Assembly: GCA_963995505.1 (NCBI GenBank)
Contig: OZ023181.1
Span: forward strand, 1,711,487-1,775,486
Length of the DNA: 64,000 nt
Origin: Hypericum androsaemum
Lineage: Eukaryota; Streptophyta; Magnoliopsida; Malpighiales; Hypericaceae
Reading direction: 5' to 3'
A model generated the notes under the pieces. The model was given only the letters and a program-made list of their open reading frames with translations, searched no databases and was not told where the DNA came from. A program made the position numbers and the translations under genes. Position 1 is the first letter of the stretch, and every line of letters starts with the position of its first letter. Of this stretch, positions 10,848 to 22,530 are shown one piece after another.

Positions 10848-11396
10848 TAGGGATGGCAATTAAACTCTTACCCTAAGGGTCTACCCTGATCCAGACCCGA
10901 AGGGTCCAAGATCTGTTGACTTTGACCGGGTCTAGACCCTGATCCTGCCCGGATCCTGATATTTTAAAAGGATAAGGGCATGGATATGGATCTATAGGAT
11001 CATGCCCTGATCCTACCCGAATTTTTTTAATTAATATTAAAATAATATATATGTATATTAATTATTAGACATAATACCAAATTCTCAATTTTAACTTACC
11101 CGACTTCAATTATTTTTGAATTTGATTGTTTGGTTTATTTGTGCTGATTTGTTTAATGAATGAAAATGTCTCATTGCTATTTGAAAACTATCAAAAGATA
11201 ATTTAATTTTAAAAAAATTAAATATTTTTAAAAAAAATATAGATCCGTGGGTCGCCCTGATCCTGCCCAATTTTTTAAGACCCAGATCCTACCCGAATCC
11301 TTATTTTTAAAGAGGATAAGGGTAAGGATCTGGGTCCACAATTCAAAAAGAGGGTAAAGATCTAGGTCCTATGGATCCTGCCCATTGCCATCCCTA
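10848..11396 (+). mobile_element. hAT-type MITE, second copy (549 bp)
   Basis: Same family as 9915-10766: TAGGGATGGCAAT at the left end and ATTGCCATCCCTA at the right. The flanks CCTAAACC and CCCAAATC agree at 6 of 8 bases, consistent with an older 8-bp duplication. It starts only 73 bp after the first copy. Confidence 0.82.
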
Positions 11397-12627
11397 CCCA
11401 AATCAGAAAATAAGATGTATTCATGTTCAAATATAAATTTAATATCCGGATATGTTAAGAAAAATTTAAGTAATTTTATTGTACTATTCATAGTATTAAG
11501 ATTTTTTTTGTCAAATATTTTGAAAGAAATTCAAAGTTCAGCGAGCTTGATCTAATGAAATATCAAGATAGATGACTTCTTAAGAAGTTGAGTGAGAATA
11601 AAATACACTAGAAAAATTTGTATTGGTATGAATATAGTTCATCGAATCACGATATATTACAATAAATAAATAAGTGATTTATTCGAATACTATGTGATCA
11701 TAAGGTTTGGATCCATCCACTTATGGGGGCGCTTTCTGGGCTCCACGGTGAGCGTGTATTTCTTTAACTTTGGCCAGGCTCTTGATTGGGCCAGGGCTTC
11801 CTGGGAAGGGTACAAATTTTGGGCCACCTTTGTTGAAGGTCGGGATCCATCTTCGAGCTTCCTCGACATTCAACTCCAAGTGGTCATTCAGGGACAGGCA
11901 GGGTGGTTTAAAGTACAAGATGGTTTTTTTTCTTATTATCATTTTTTCTCATTAGACTTTGCGACGATAAGAACTTTTAATTAAGTACTCGACTGCAACC
12001 TATGTACTATTGTAAAGAGGAGTCACCATTCAATATAGAGGGTCTCCAAGTGTGTAAATAGTACTATACTTTAATAAAGAAATTTTAACGATAAAAAAAC
12101 AATAAGGTCGCGACTTATAATAGACCATGGCAAGCTACTATGAAGTGTGGTGCAAGTAAAGGATAATTTCATCATGTTGTTGTTAGCGTGGAATTAGAGA
12201 ACTAAGATTATGGACTGATGATGCCATATTATTTCATACACCAATTATTATAGGCATGCCAGCTCCACCATAATTACATCCAATAATTAGAGTATTTAAC
12301 TCATATATATCTTCTCTCCAACTCTGATGCCCTATTGTATACCATGCGGAGAATATGGATTTGGGAGATCACATTCTAAAATTCGAAATTACTCAACTAT
12401 TCGACTTCGACTTCGACTATGATGTATCAGAAAGAAGAAAAAAAAATCATATTATTCCCAATGTAAACTGACTTGTTAAAAAAATTGGCAAGTGAATGGA
12501 GTTGGTGAACTGCAAAATTTTCGAAGCTTTAGTTTTTTTTTCCTTGTCTAATTAACTTATTAAACAATTGGCTTCTGTCTGATACTGCGTGAAGGGTTCT
12601 GTTCTCAATTTCATTTGATCTGTGGCA
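11397..12627. other. Intergenic spacer with one unexplained coding-like stretch
   Basis: Mostly AT-rich. Between 11721 and 11942 the base composition rises and the minus strand has a 73-codon frame with a protein-like reading (LNDHLELNVEEARRW, then FNKGGPKFVPFP). It has no partner exons or recognised family, so it is only noted as a possible gene or retroelement fragment. Confidence 0.35.
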
Positions 12628-12829
12628 TCTATGTATAGGAGTGAGCCAAAAACCGATCTAAACCGAAAACCGCACCAAACCGCACATCACAAACCGAACA
12701 AAAACCAAACCGAATTGCTGATGCGGTTTCATGGTGCGGTGTGACACCGAAACCGCACATAGTGGGTCGGCTGCGGTTTTCAATTCGTACCGCACCGTCA
12801 AACCGCACACCGAATACAAAACGACGTCG

Positions 12830-12832
<3 letters not shown>

Positions 12833-12863
<31 letters not shown>
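12833..12863. repeat. (TA)n microsatellite in the hAT 5' region
   Basis: About 15 TA units right after the ACGACGTCGT word. Confidence 0.95.
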
Positions 12864-12866
<3 letters not shown>

Positions 12867-13408
12867 CAGAAGAACCCCCTACCCTCTCTCTCCCGATTTC
12901 TTCTTCTCAAGTCCCCTCTCTCCCGATTTCTTCTTCTCTCTCGATTTCTTCTTCTCAAGTCCACAGAGCTCTCCCGCCGGCGACCGCCGAGGTCTCCACC
13001 CTACACCGACCTCCACCGTCAAACAACCCTACACTGGCCAGTGGCCTCCACCGTCAAACAACCCTACACAAAAGCCCCAAATCAGAAAACCCTAAACCCC
13101 CAAATCATAAAATCCCCAAATCGGAAAACCGCCAAACACAGACGATGTCTCCACCCTACACCGGCCTCCACCGTCTCTCTCAGGTGTCCTCCAAGTCCTC
13201 ATACACCTATTAGAAACCCTAAGGTAAAAATAGCTTAATTTGTGTAATTTCTATTTTATTTTATTAGTTTGTTATAAGTATTAATTATTTCCGCCCTTCC
13301 CTCTGCCTTTCCTCTCTTTCAGGCGTCCTCCTAGTCCACCGGAGTCCTCTGCCTCTCCCTCCCAACCTCTCTGACTTTTGTCCTCCCATTCGGCTTTCCA
13401 GAAACCTT

Positions 13409-15896
13409 ATGGTAAAAATTTGAAATAATTTTTTGGTCTTTTAATTATGCTTATGTTGTTCGTAATTATGCTGTTCGTAACATCCTAAAGTATATTATTT
13501 TTGTTAGATTACGCTTAGTTTTTATTGCGTTGTCTTTTAAGCTTTTATGTTTATTGCTTGCTTTATCAACTTGTAATGGCTTGTGATGTTAATGTACTAG
13601 TTCAGTGCTTGGTAGAGGCTGATTTAATGTTGGGATTGTTGATTTGATATTGTTTTGCTAATTACAGGCAAGTGATGACGTTGTTGGTTTGCCCAATGAG
13701 ATGAATCAAGAGGTTGAAGGACCGAGTCATGCTAGAGCGGCTGAACAACATAAAACTGGTAAGATTCTAGAAAAACCTCCTTTGAGTTCCAAAAGAAAAG
13801 AGTCCATTGATTCGAATACTGAGAGTAGCAAAAAGAAGAAGACGAGTGAAGTATGGAATCATTTTACAGAAGTTCCGGATTGTCAGGAAGGATATGAAAA
13901 AGCTAGTTGCAACCATTGTGGTCAAAGATATAAATGTAATCCTAGGAAGAATGGAACTAGTTCTATGAAACACCACCTGGATAGTCTTTGCACCAAACTT
14001 CCTAGGAAAGATTTGAGACAAGCTACCTTATCGTTTGAACCGGCTGCTGAAGGGGGTAAGCTTAAGGCCGTTGCCTTTACTCAAGAAGGGGGTCGCAAAT
14101 ATTTGGCGATGATGGTAATTAAAGATGAGTTGCCCTTTAAAATTGTAGAAGGTGAGGGATTCATTGCCTATAGCAATTACATGAATTCTAGGTTTACGAT
14201 GCCACATAGGACAACTGTGGCTAAGGATTGCATGAAAATATACTTTGAGGAGATGATGAGGGTGAAAAAATCTTTGAAGGGTCAGAGGTTGAGTTTTACA
14301 ACTGATACTTGGACGTCAATCCAAACAAGGAATTATATGTGTTTAACTGGGCATTGGATTGATAAGGATTGGAAGTATCAGAAAAGGATTTTGAACTTCT
14401 GTCTCATTGACAATCACAAAGGGGAGACAATTGGAGATAGTATTGAGAAGTGCTTAATTGAGTGGGGGATTGAAAAGATCCTAGCCATCACAGTTGATAA
14501 TGCTTCATCAAATGATTCCGCTATTCGCAATTTAAAATCATCCACGAGCTACAAATTGAAGAGCATAGTTTCTAATCATGACCACTTGCATATGAGGTGT
14601 TGTGCACATATTCTGAATTTAGTTGTGCGAAGTGGACTGATGCACATTAATCAATCGATTATGAATATTCGAAAAGCGGTGAAGTATGTTACCAGTTCTC
14701 CACCTAGGCTGAAATCGTTTGGTGATTGTGTGAAAGCAGTGAACATAGAGTGCAAGAAAGGATTGTCTATGGATGTGGATACAAGGTGGAATTCCACATA
14801 TTTGATGTTAGATGCTGCCGAGAAGTATGAGAGAGCTTTTTCTCGACTTGAGAGAGATGATGAAAGATTTTTGGGATATTTTATTAATCCTGACAAAGAT
14901 AGAAATGATGAGGAGGAGGAGGAGGATAATGGGGACAATGTGGGAAGAAAAACAAATGTTCTAATGCCTCCCGACAAAGAAGATTGGGTAAATGCAAGAT
15001 GTTTACTCAAATTTTTAAAGATATTTTATGATGTTACGATGAAGTTCTCTACAAGTTTAAGTGCCACATCCAATGAATTTTTTCATGATGTTGTGTTCAT
15101 ACGTAGAACGCTTGAGAGGCGTGTCTCTGCAAGTGATCGACATTTGGCATCTATAGCAACAAAAATGTTATTGAAGTTCAACAAGTATTGGGGTACGTTT
15201 GAATCCACTAATGGGTTATTGTACGTTGCTGTTATTTTGGATCCTCGATACAAGAGCAGGTATGTCAGGCGTTCACTTGAACAAATATATGATGAAGCAC
15301 ATGCCAATGCATACGCCGATAAAGTAGATGCAATATTGTCTCAGTTATATGTGCAATATGAAGAGCGTTCTCGCCGATCTACTTTTGTTGCCTCCACTAG
15401 CTCACAACAAGCTGACATGGTAATGGAAGATGATGAAGATGTCAGTGATGACGACATGGAAGATTTGAAATTTCGGGATGAATGGGATAAGCAAATTTTG
15501 GTGGATAAATCAAGTGAAACAATATCGTGTTTAGCCAAATATTTGAATGATCCGATAGAGGCAACATCTGACAGCTTTGACATCTTGAGTTGGTGGAAGG
15601 TTAACGCCATCAACTATCCGATCATGGCTGATATTGCACGAGACGTGCTAGCAATTCCGGTATCAACTGTTGCCTCAGAATCTGCTTTTAGCACGGGTGG
15701 ACGCGTCTTGGACCCTCACCGAAGTTCGTTGAAGCCTAGAACCGTGCAAGCTTTGGTGTGTGCTCAAAATTGGTTGCGGACTAAGCCACGCATAGATGAT
15801 GATGATGAAGATTCGTTGGATGAAGACAAAATACTTGAAGGTTGGTTATATTTAAATCACAAAAGTTTTCTTAGCCATGATACATTTAAGTTCTAA
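13409..15896 (+). CDS. hAT transposase (zinc-finger BED, RICESLEEPER-like)
   Basis: Best model: exon 13409-13411, which is just the start ATG, spliced at a GT donor (13412) to 13668-15896, giving 743 residues. The joined start reads M-ASDDVVGLPNEM. Without splicing the first in-frame ATG is 13701, only 12 codons further in, so the protein is little changed either way. Domains: Lys-rich basic stretch (about 45-60), BED zinc finger with C82, C85, H104 and C109, RNase-H-like core with the catalytic Asp in FTTDTW (about D214) and TVDNAS (about D278), the CxxH motif CCAH (312-315), DTRWNST, and a C-terminal hAT dimerisation domain (about 643-704, with PVSTVASESAFS). Role: cuts and reinserts the element. 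No stop or frameshift is visible. A further leader intron at about 13222-13320 is plausible. Confidence 0.93.
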
Positions 15897-16450
15897 ATTC
15901 ATTTTTCGTGTTATTGCAGAACTTGAGGCAGAATTTGAAAGCGAAGATGAAGAGTAAAAGGGTAAATTGGAAGTTGGAACTCAACTTGACAAGGAACAAG
16001 GAATCAGATGAACACCGAGTTTCAATTTGCTGCTGTAATTTTTTTTTCGAACAAGGAATTGCTGTTGTTGTCTTGTAAAGTTTGCTAATGTGGTTAAAAC
16101 AAGGTTGATAGATTGTGATTTGTGGATGTAATAGTTCGAACAAGGAAGACATTGGTTTGTGGTTTGGCAATTTGCTTTGATGAATCTGTACGCTTTTTTT
16201 TTTTGCTTGCTGCGAATGGGCATGGTGGAGGCTTTAAGTTTTTTGGGCCAACAATGGGCTTTTAATTTATCTGCGGTTTAAAACCGCAGGCCCGACTATG
16301 CAAGCCGAGCCGCACCGCACCATTTCATTGCGGTTTAAGACCAAACCGCCACACCGAAGGTTTAAAATTTTTTAAAACAAAAAGTGCGGTGCGGTGTCAA
16401 TTTTGACACCGACACCGCAAAACCGCACCGAACTCACCCCTATCTATGTA

Positions 16451-17160
16451 TATAGTTTTTGAAGTAAATGTATTTGCATATATCAAGTTTTTACTCTATG
16501 TAATATTTGGAAAATAAAGGTGTTTGGGGAAAAAATAAATAGCGTATCTATTAAATAATTTTTTAGGGGTGTATCTATTAAAATTTTGATAATCCAATAT
16601 CATAATTATACATTAAAAATTAGAGAATCTTCCTCATAAATATAATGAAGAATATAACCGTTGGATAGATGGGTCTCGTGGGAGAAGTTATACGGAATGG
16701 GGAGTCAAAACAGATGGATAATCCAAAAAGGTTAGACATACGTTACTGGTAATTTAATAATTGTCTTGTGAAGTGATATCTTATCCTTGATTAGTAAATA
16801 TGTGGAGAATATTTGCTAATTTTATAATAATTTTGTGAAGATATATTTTGAGAATTGACACGTGGGTATTAAGTAGTTTTGATTTCTAAAGAAGATTTTG
16901 AGTTTAAATTTTATGGACATAAAAGATGATTTTGAAGAGTTGTTCTTCAAATTTTGGTATAATAAAATTCGACTCTCAGATTAAAAAAAATCTATATAAA
17001 TTAGCATGTAAACTAGTATTTCAATATTCCAAATCATAGATATTTGGTCCGACCAATGACCCTCTCAAATCTTTCTTCAACCTTCCACTAAAAAAAAAAT
17101 CTTTCTTCAACCCGGTTCACATCCCGGACCATTAAAAATGGGATTTGAACAATGTGTTTT
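16451..17160. other. Intergenic spacer, no gene seen
   Basis: AT-rich DNA between the hAT element and the LINE fragment; nothing supported. Confidence 0.5.
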
Positions 17161-17880
17161 TTATAAGTAGATTTTATTAATATAAGAAAACGAAAAAAGT
17201 AAAAGAAAATTTTACAGCTTACAATCGAAAACTCTCGACCTAACCCAAGAGAACCCCCGACAAAACCCCGACCTACCTTGAATAAAATTAGGATTTTTTT
17301 TAGAGATTACAACCACAGTCTCATTAAAATCCTATCTCGATAAAATTTTATAGAAAAAATGGGAATAAAAAAAGCACTCCGCGTTGATGTTGCTATACAC
17401 AGTCCCGCATTCAACCCAAAACCGTTTCTACCCATTTCTCCTCAATCCATAAAGTAGGGCCAAAATACAAAATTAGTCTGGTTCCCGAATCGAGACGAGG
17501 AAGGAAATTAGTTGTTCTCTGGATCAAATTGGTGTCATCCCACATTAGTCACTCTTGAGCATGAAAAAAAATAGAGTGCAACAGTCCATTGCAATATATT
17601 TGTGCCTCGTCAAAAATAACTTTGTTCCGTAGTAGTCAAATACCTCACGCAAAAATCGTGCTCCAAATTTTCGACTTCCGAGCGCATAGCACCATTGTTC
17701 AAGCGTCGTTGGGATGGACGGCCCTGTACACCAAGAGCGGCCAGTCTCACGACCAAAATAATTCCAGATTTTCCAAGCTGTTGGACAGTGAGAAAAATAT
17801 GAGAGGGTGTCTCGTCCAAGTCTAAGCAAAATGGGCACAAACACTCCCAAGCCGAGATTGCGAGTTAGCCGTTGGGCCTC
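17161..17880 (-). pseudogene. 5'-truncated LINE (non-LTR retrotransposon) 3' end
   Basis: On the minus strand, two overlapping frames between about 17840 and 17545 together read as a plant LINE zinc-binding reverse-transcriptase tail (zf-RVT): CPFC, then ETPSHIF, a CPTAWKIW block and YGTKLFLTRHKYI. A frameshift separates the first Cys pair from the rest. The stretch from about 17545 to 17161 looks like its 3' UTR and ends in A-rich sequence. Reverse transcriptase and endonuclease are missing, as in a 5'-truncated dead copy. Target duplications were not found. Confidence 0.75.
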
Positions 17881-18395
17881 AAGTCATAGGAGATGACCAA
17901 GTTAAACTTGATTAAATTTTGGGAAAAGTCAACGCAAATTTGTAAGCCTAAAAACAATTTAGTCCCACGGACTTTTTATTATACTTTTTAAGTTTTAGGT
18001 ACTAAAATAAAATTCGCTCTTGACATTATGCTGATATTAACAACCCGATCAATTTAGCTAAAAAAATTGTTAGATCATAAAAAATTATCACGAACTATTT
18101 CTAAAATTGAGCGACCACGTCATTTGCCAATCGCATGATTCATCAGTACCGGGAGAAATTGGTAATTACTAAGATGATATAAATATGCATTCCAAATCCA
18201 TCCATCAAGAGTAGCAATTGGGGTAGATAAAAGGGCAAAGCTAAAACTAAATAAATCCCATAATTTTTTTTACAAAAAATGGGAAGCGTCTGTCTATAAG
18301 CTTAATTTAATAAATATCAAAATCCCAATCTGCATGGCCTTTTTTATTGCTTGCTATTAAGCGAAAAAAATTGAAGATGGCAGCTTTAATTTCTG
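17881..18395. other. Spacer and probable 3' UTR of the TPP gene
   Basis: No coding signal. The part nearest 18395 should be the TPP 3' UTR on the minus strand. Confidence 0.5.
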
Positions 18396-20867
18396 TCAAA
18401 TGCTTCTCCTAAAACTCATAGAGCGCCCAGCTTGTTCCAGCTTCTTCCATCTCACCAGTGCCTTGAGAAACTTCATTACCTGTAAACGACGATTATTAGA
18501 CCGACTAATCCAAATTTGAAAAACACGGCTAAGTTTTTCTTAGCTGAAGCGGGAAGCTTAAAGAAGAGTTAAGAACCTCTGAGGGATCTCTGAGAGAGTA
18601 GGAAGCATTAGTTTCTTTGGGGGCAGAGGACACCAGAATTCCGCAACCTCGTTTCCTTTCCTGTATCACCTGTGTTCAAAATTAAGATTTTAGTTCCTGG
18701 GAGGGGCATAAACATTCTGCGAGCTACAAGTAAGTCGATTCACTACATTCCAAATGGCGATAGACTTGATGTGGTGCTTGAATTACAACTTCTCGAGTAC
18801 ATAGAGTCGGATACCAGAAGGTTATATAGACCACGAAAATTAAACAAACAACAAGGCTAAAACTTCTATCATTGTCTATGTACCTTGAATGCATCTTCAT
18901 CGGTCCGGTCATCGCCAATATATATTGGGAGCACATCATCGTCACTGTTACTTAGCGCTGCACCAAAAGTTCCCGGGTTGCATAACAGATCACGTAGGAC
19001 ACTTTTTACTAACCAAATGTGCTTTGAAGGCTCAAAATTAAAAGTTACCAAGAGATTCAAGAAGAAATTCAACTGCTTTCCCCTTGTTCCAGTCAATCGT
19101 AGGACGGACTTCTAAAACCTGGAGCAACAAAGAGCATCAACAAGGGTGGGATGCGGTATATTTATCAGAAAAAAAAAGAAACAAATAGATCATCAAATGG
19201 AGATATATGATGAACAAATGAACATGTGCAGTAGGTATGTAAGATATTTTTTAGAAGGTGTAGGTATGTAAGATAGGTACCTTCCGTCCATGAGTTAGTC
19301 TTAAGCGAGGGTAGCCCTTAAGGATGTCATGAACAATTTGTGCTATAGTTGGCCAGTTCTGAATTTGTCAAACAAGAAATAAAACAATCAATCTCAGACA
19401 ATGGATACCCAAACAAGGAAAATTAATTTGACAATTACATTTTCATTAGCCAATATATCAATATTCCCTACCTTCTCATCTACGTTACGGTAATGCACAG
19501 AGGTACAAAACTTGTGATTCTCAACTTTTGCACCTTGTATTCCCTTGGTATTCTCGACAAGGGTTCTAAAAACCTGCAACCAAAATTTTTCAACCAATCA
19601 TCGCTACTAAGAAAAAAGAGATGTATAGCTGTTGCTTGATGACGATGATTCATTGGGGAAAATCTCTTGTTTACCTCATCGATCATGGGTATAAACTCTC
19701 TTGCGGGCTGGAAAAGGTTCACTTTCTTGCCCTGCGAGGAGAACCAGAGATAGTATCATCACCAGTACTTGGATTGTTCTGATAAACAATCAACTAGTAA
19801 GCTCGGCAGAGGAGCGCACAAGTGATCATTACAAACCTGTTGGTCAGTAGATTCAATACAGTTGGCATGGTCATTTGACACCGCCGCGTTGACGGGGCCA
19901 ATAATGTCCATGCCGTGGCTACCAGCATAATAAAGTTCTGTTAATCCTACCAGCTCAAATACCTAGAAAGACATCATCAGAAGATCAGTACATCTTCAAC
20001 ATTCTAGGCATTTGCTAGCCTAATCCCTGTCTCCGCTAATAGTTAAATTCCATTTGGACAAAGTTAAAACGAGATACCATTGAATTGTAAAGACAACAAT
20101 TGAAGTAGTAAATTAAACAAGCAATGTATTTTCCTTTCCATCTGCCATATAGTAAACAAGAGAAACTAATGATCCACCTACCTTGTCCCGGCTTCTACCA
20201 CTAATGATCGCTGTTGGAAAACACTTCGCAATATTTCTCACCGCAGACCTCATCTGAAAAGATGCCATCTTGATCGTGAGAAAAGAGGAAAACCAATGGA
20301 AACAGGCCATCCGCAGACAGCAAGAAGAATTGACACCATACCTCTTCAGTCATAATGGCTTGATCAGGGTCATCTACGATTGGTGAAAGAGTTCCATCAT
20401 AATCAAGGAACACTGCTATCTTCTTTCTTTTGGCCAGAATCGCAATTTGCTCAAAAGAATGAAGTGCCGATGGATACTTCAGCTGCATAAACAGGAATAC
20501 CGAAGGAAGAATGACTTAAATCTGCCAAGAAAAGGAATGTGTGTCCTGGAATATATGGTTTAGTTATTCATACCTTCCATGAGCAGTAAGCTCTATCAGT
20601 ATCATCTGATGCAACTTCAAGGTCGAGGTCCTTAATGAGCTTCTTGCGAGGAGGCGAGGATGATTTCATTGCATCTAGCCATCCATTGGAGCGAACATCG
20701 TCAAGCTTGCCTGGCTTCTTCCTAGGAACATTTATGTAGTTCCCAGGGGATAGAGAGCCTCCTGATTTTGAGCAGTGCAGTGGATTTCCATAGATCCCGA
20801 GCCTCCTTGACTTGTTAATGGGAGCAGGATCAGTCAAAACGGGAGATGAATGATTTGACAAGTCCAT
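18396..20867 (-). CDS. TPP: Trehalose-6-phosphate phosphatase
   Basis: Eleven coding exons on the minus strand: 20867-20574, 20482-20342, 20253-20182, 19962-19837, 19731-19675, 19573-19472, 19358-19281, 19118-19049, 18957-18884, 18669-18577 and 18479-18396. They join in frame to 396 residues, a normal plant TPP length. The start is the ATG giving [13 protein letters not shown]; the codons further up belong to no ATG frame. The enzyme dephosphorylates trehalose-6-phosphate to trehalose, controlling a sugar signal. HAD-superfamily motifs are complete: nucleophile motif LDYDGT with D125 and D127, the Ser/Arg block [15 protein letters not shown], and the metal motif [10 protein letters not shown] (328-337). 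The N-terminal 95 residues are the variable plant extension with [18 protein letters not shown]. Which of the plant TPP paralogues it matches cannot be decided here. Confidence 0.95.
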
Positions 20868-22530
20868 CGAATCCAACTTGCTTGATTGTTGAGTACAGAC
20901 TGGAGTATAGACTAAAAATTACTAGACCAGCAAGTAAACTACAGAGCTTATACTACTCTCTAACCAACCCTCTTATCAATGAAAAACCACTTCTTCAAAG
21001 TTTTGTTATCACTGCTGCTAGGAAAGCAGTCCATCAAGGGCGGATTCCAAACCTGCAGGTCGAGACAGAAACATACCCGGTAAAAAAATTGCAAAACAGG
21101 AAAGAATTAATTGTGTTTGAGTTTAAAAGAAGAGGAAGAATTGTGGCTACCTTCTCATTTCCAAAGCAGTAGTGCATTTACAGGAGATGGTTGAGCATTT
21201 TTCCGATCCTCGAAGACGAGATCTTCTAAAACAGAACCAGAAACCTTCAACACCTGCCAAGATTACATCAGATGAATCCGTTATTAGCGGTTGCAACATT
21301 TCGTATATGGGAAGCAAAACATCAACACGCAATAACAGAATTATGAAAAAAGAAATTACAGCAACCTAGCATTATGAAAAAAAGTATATAATTTCTGTCA
21401 GTGACAGCAATTAGATGACGAATCCAAGTCTATGACCGCGATAATCCCAGCTCGGAATAGACACGTAACAGGTGGAAAACTTGCACAAACCAGAATTATC
21501 ATAAAGTCCACAACCCTGACACACTAAATGATAAATAAAACAGAACCAAAGTGGGGACGACCCTCAATTTTCCTAGTCAGCGATGCTACTGCAAGAATTA
21601 AATATTTGTTAAACGTAAGAGATGCATCAATTTGGTGGGTATAGGGAGACTAGAGGGGAGGGGCCCATGGACATGTTCTTTTCTCAGTTAGAAGATCCTG
21701 AGATTTCCCTTTCAAAGTCATATTAATCCTGACGCTATAACTACCCAAACGACCATAAGAAGCTAAGCTTAATGAGAGACCCAGATCAGAGAAAACCCAT
21801 TAAATTTCTTTTTTCCCTTGCAATCATCGTATAGTAGAATATTGATATCGGGTTTCTAGCAAAACGACATGACGACATCAACACAAGGTATGTAAAACGG
21901 TACACGTTACATCAACCACGACACGTTTCATTCGATGCTTCAACAGATCAAATAACCCACATGAAGAGAGAGAATAAAAATTTAGCCTCAATTAATAAAA
22001 ATACCATCTTGAAGAAGAATCTGAAAAATTCCGATGCATGCACATTGGTAACGGAAGAATTAGCTAAAAAAGATGGAAACTTTATGGTCGGAGAACCAAA
22101 AAGATCCGACCTTTAACCCAAAAACGAAAAAGATTAATACAAAAAAAATTTAATTAACGAGGAAGAAGAATAAGAAGGAGCCGGCCAAGACACTACCTAA
22201 CGACCCACGACGCCTTAAGACAAAAACGTGCTCTTCCTGTCTTTATATATAAATTTTTTTATTTTCCTTCCCTGACCCACCCAGAGAAAACCGATCTCTA
22301 AAAATGCAATTCTTAGGAAGGTGGCGACAGAATCTCTCAACGAGATCCCTAAAAAGAAGAAGGCTGGGGAGAGAACCCACTAAATGGAAAACCCTAGAAT
22401 GACGGAGAATCCGGGATATACATACCGGCGACAGAGAGAGAAAAAAGAAGGAATCGGAATCGGAATCGGAATCGGAATCGGAGGAGAAAGAGAAGGAGAC
22501 GAGAGAGGGGACGAGGGAGATGTATTTATA
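20868..22530 (-). promoter_or_regulatory. 5' leader with probable introns and core promoter of the TPP gene
   Basis: No other gene fits. A minus-strand TATAAATA (22523-22530) is followed downstream by pyrimidine-rich leader sequence, so transcription probably starts near 22490. That leaves about 1.6 kb before the start codon, which implies one or more leader introns; exact borders could not be fixed. Confidence 0.6.
22450..22484. repeat. Hexanucleotide (GAATCG)n repeat in the TPP leader
   Basis: Five to six perfect units of GAATCG, which is TTCCGA on the transcribed sense of TPP, about 40 bp downstream of its TATA box. Confidence 0.9.

Larger units (their letters stand above)
12636..16442 (+). 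mobile_element. Apparently intact autonomous hAT transposon (3807 bp)
   Basis: Left end TAGGAGTGAG and right end CTCACCCCTA are inverted repeats with one mismatch, flanked by an exact 8-bp duplication TCTATGTA (12628-12635 and 16443-16450). Both ends carry clusters of AAACCGCACC-type subterminal repeats, the usual transposase binding arrays of hAT elements. Inside is a single uninterrupted transposase frame with an upstream non-coding leader. The exact duplication and open frame suggest recent, possibly active insertion. Confidence 0.95.

Noticed and set aside
12731..13238. Two overlapping 160-165 codon frames
   Set aside because: They read through hAT subterminal repeats, a TA microsatellite and a Pro/Ser-rich leader; the transposase lies downstream.
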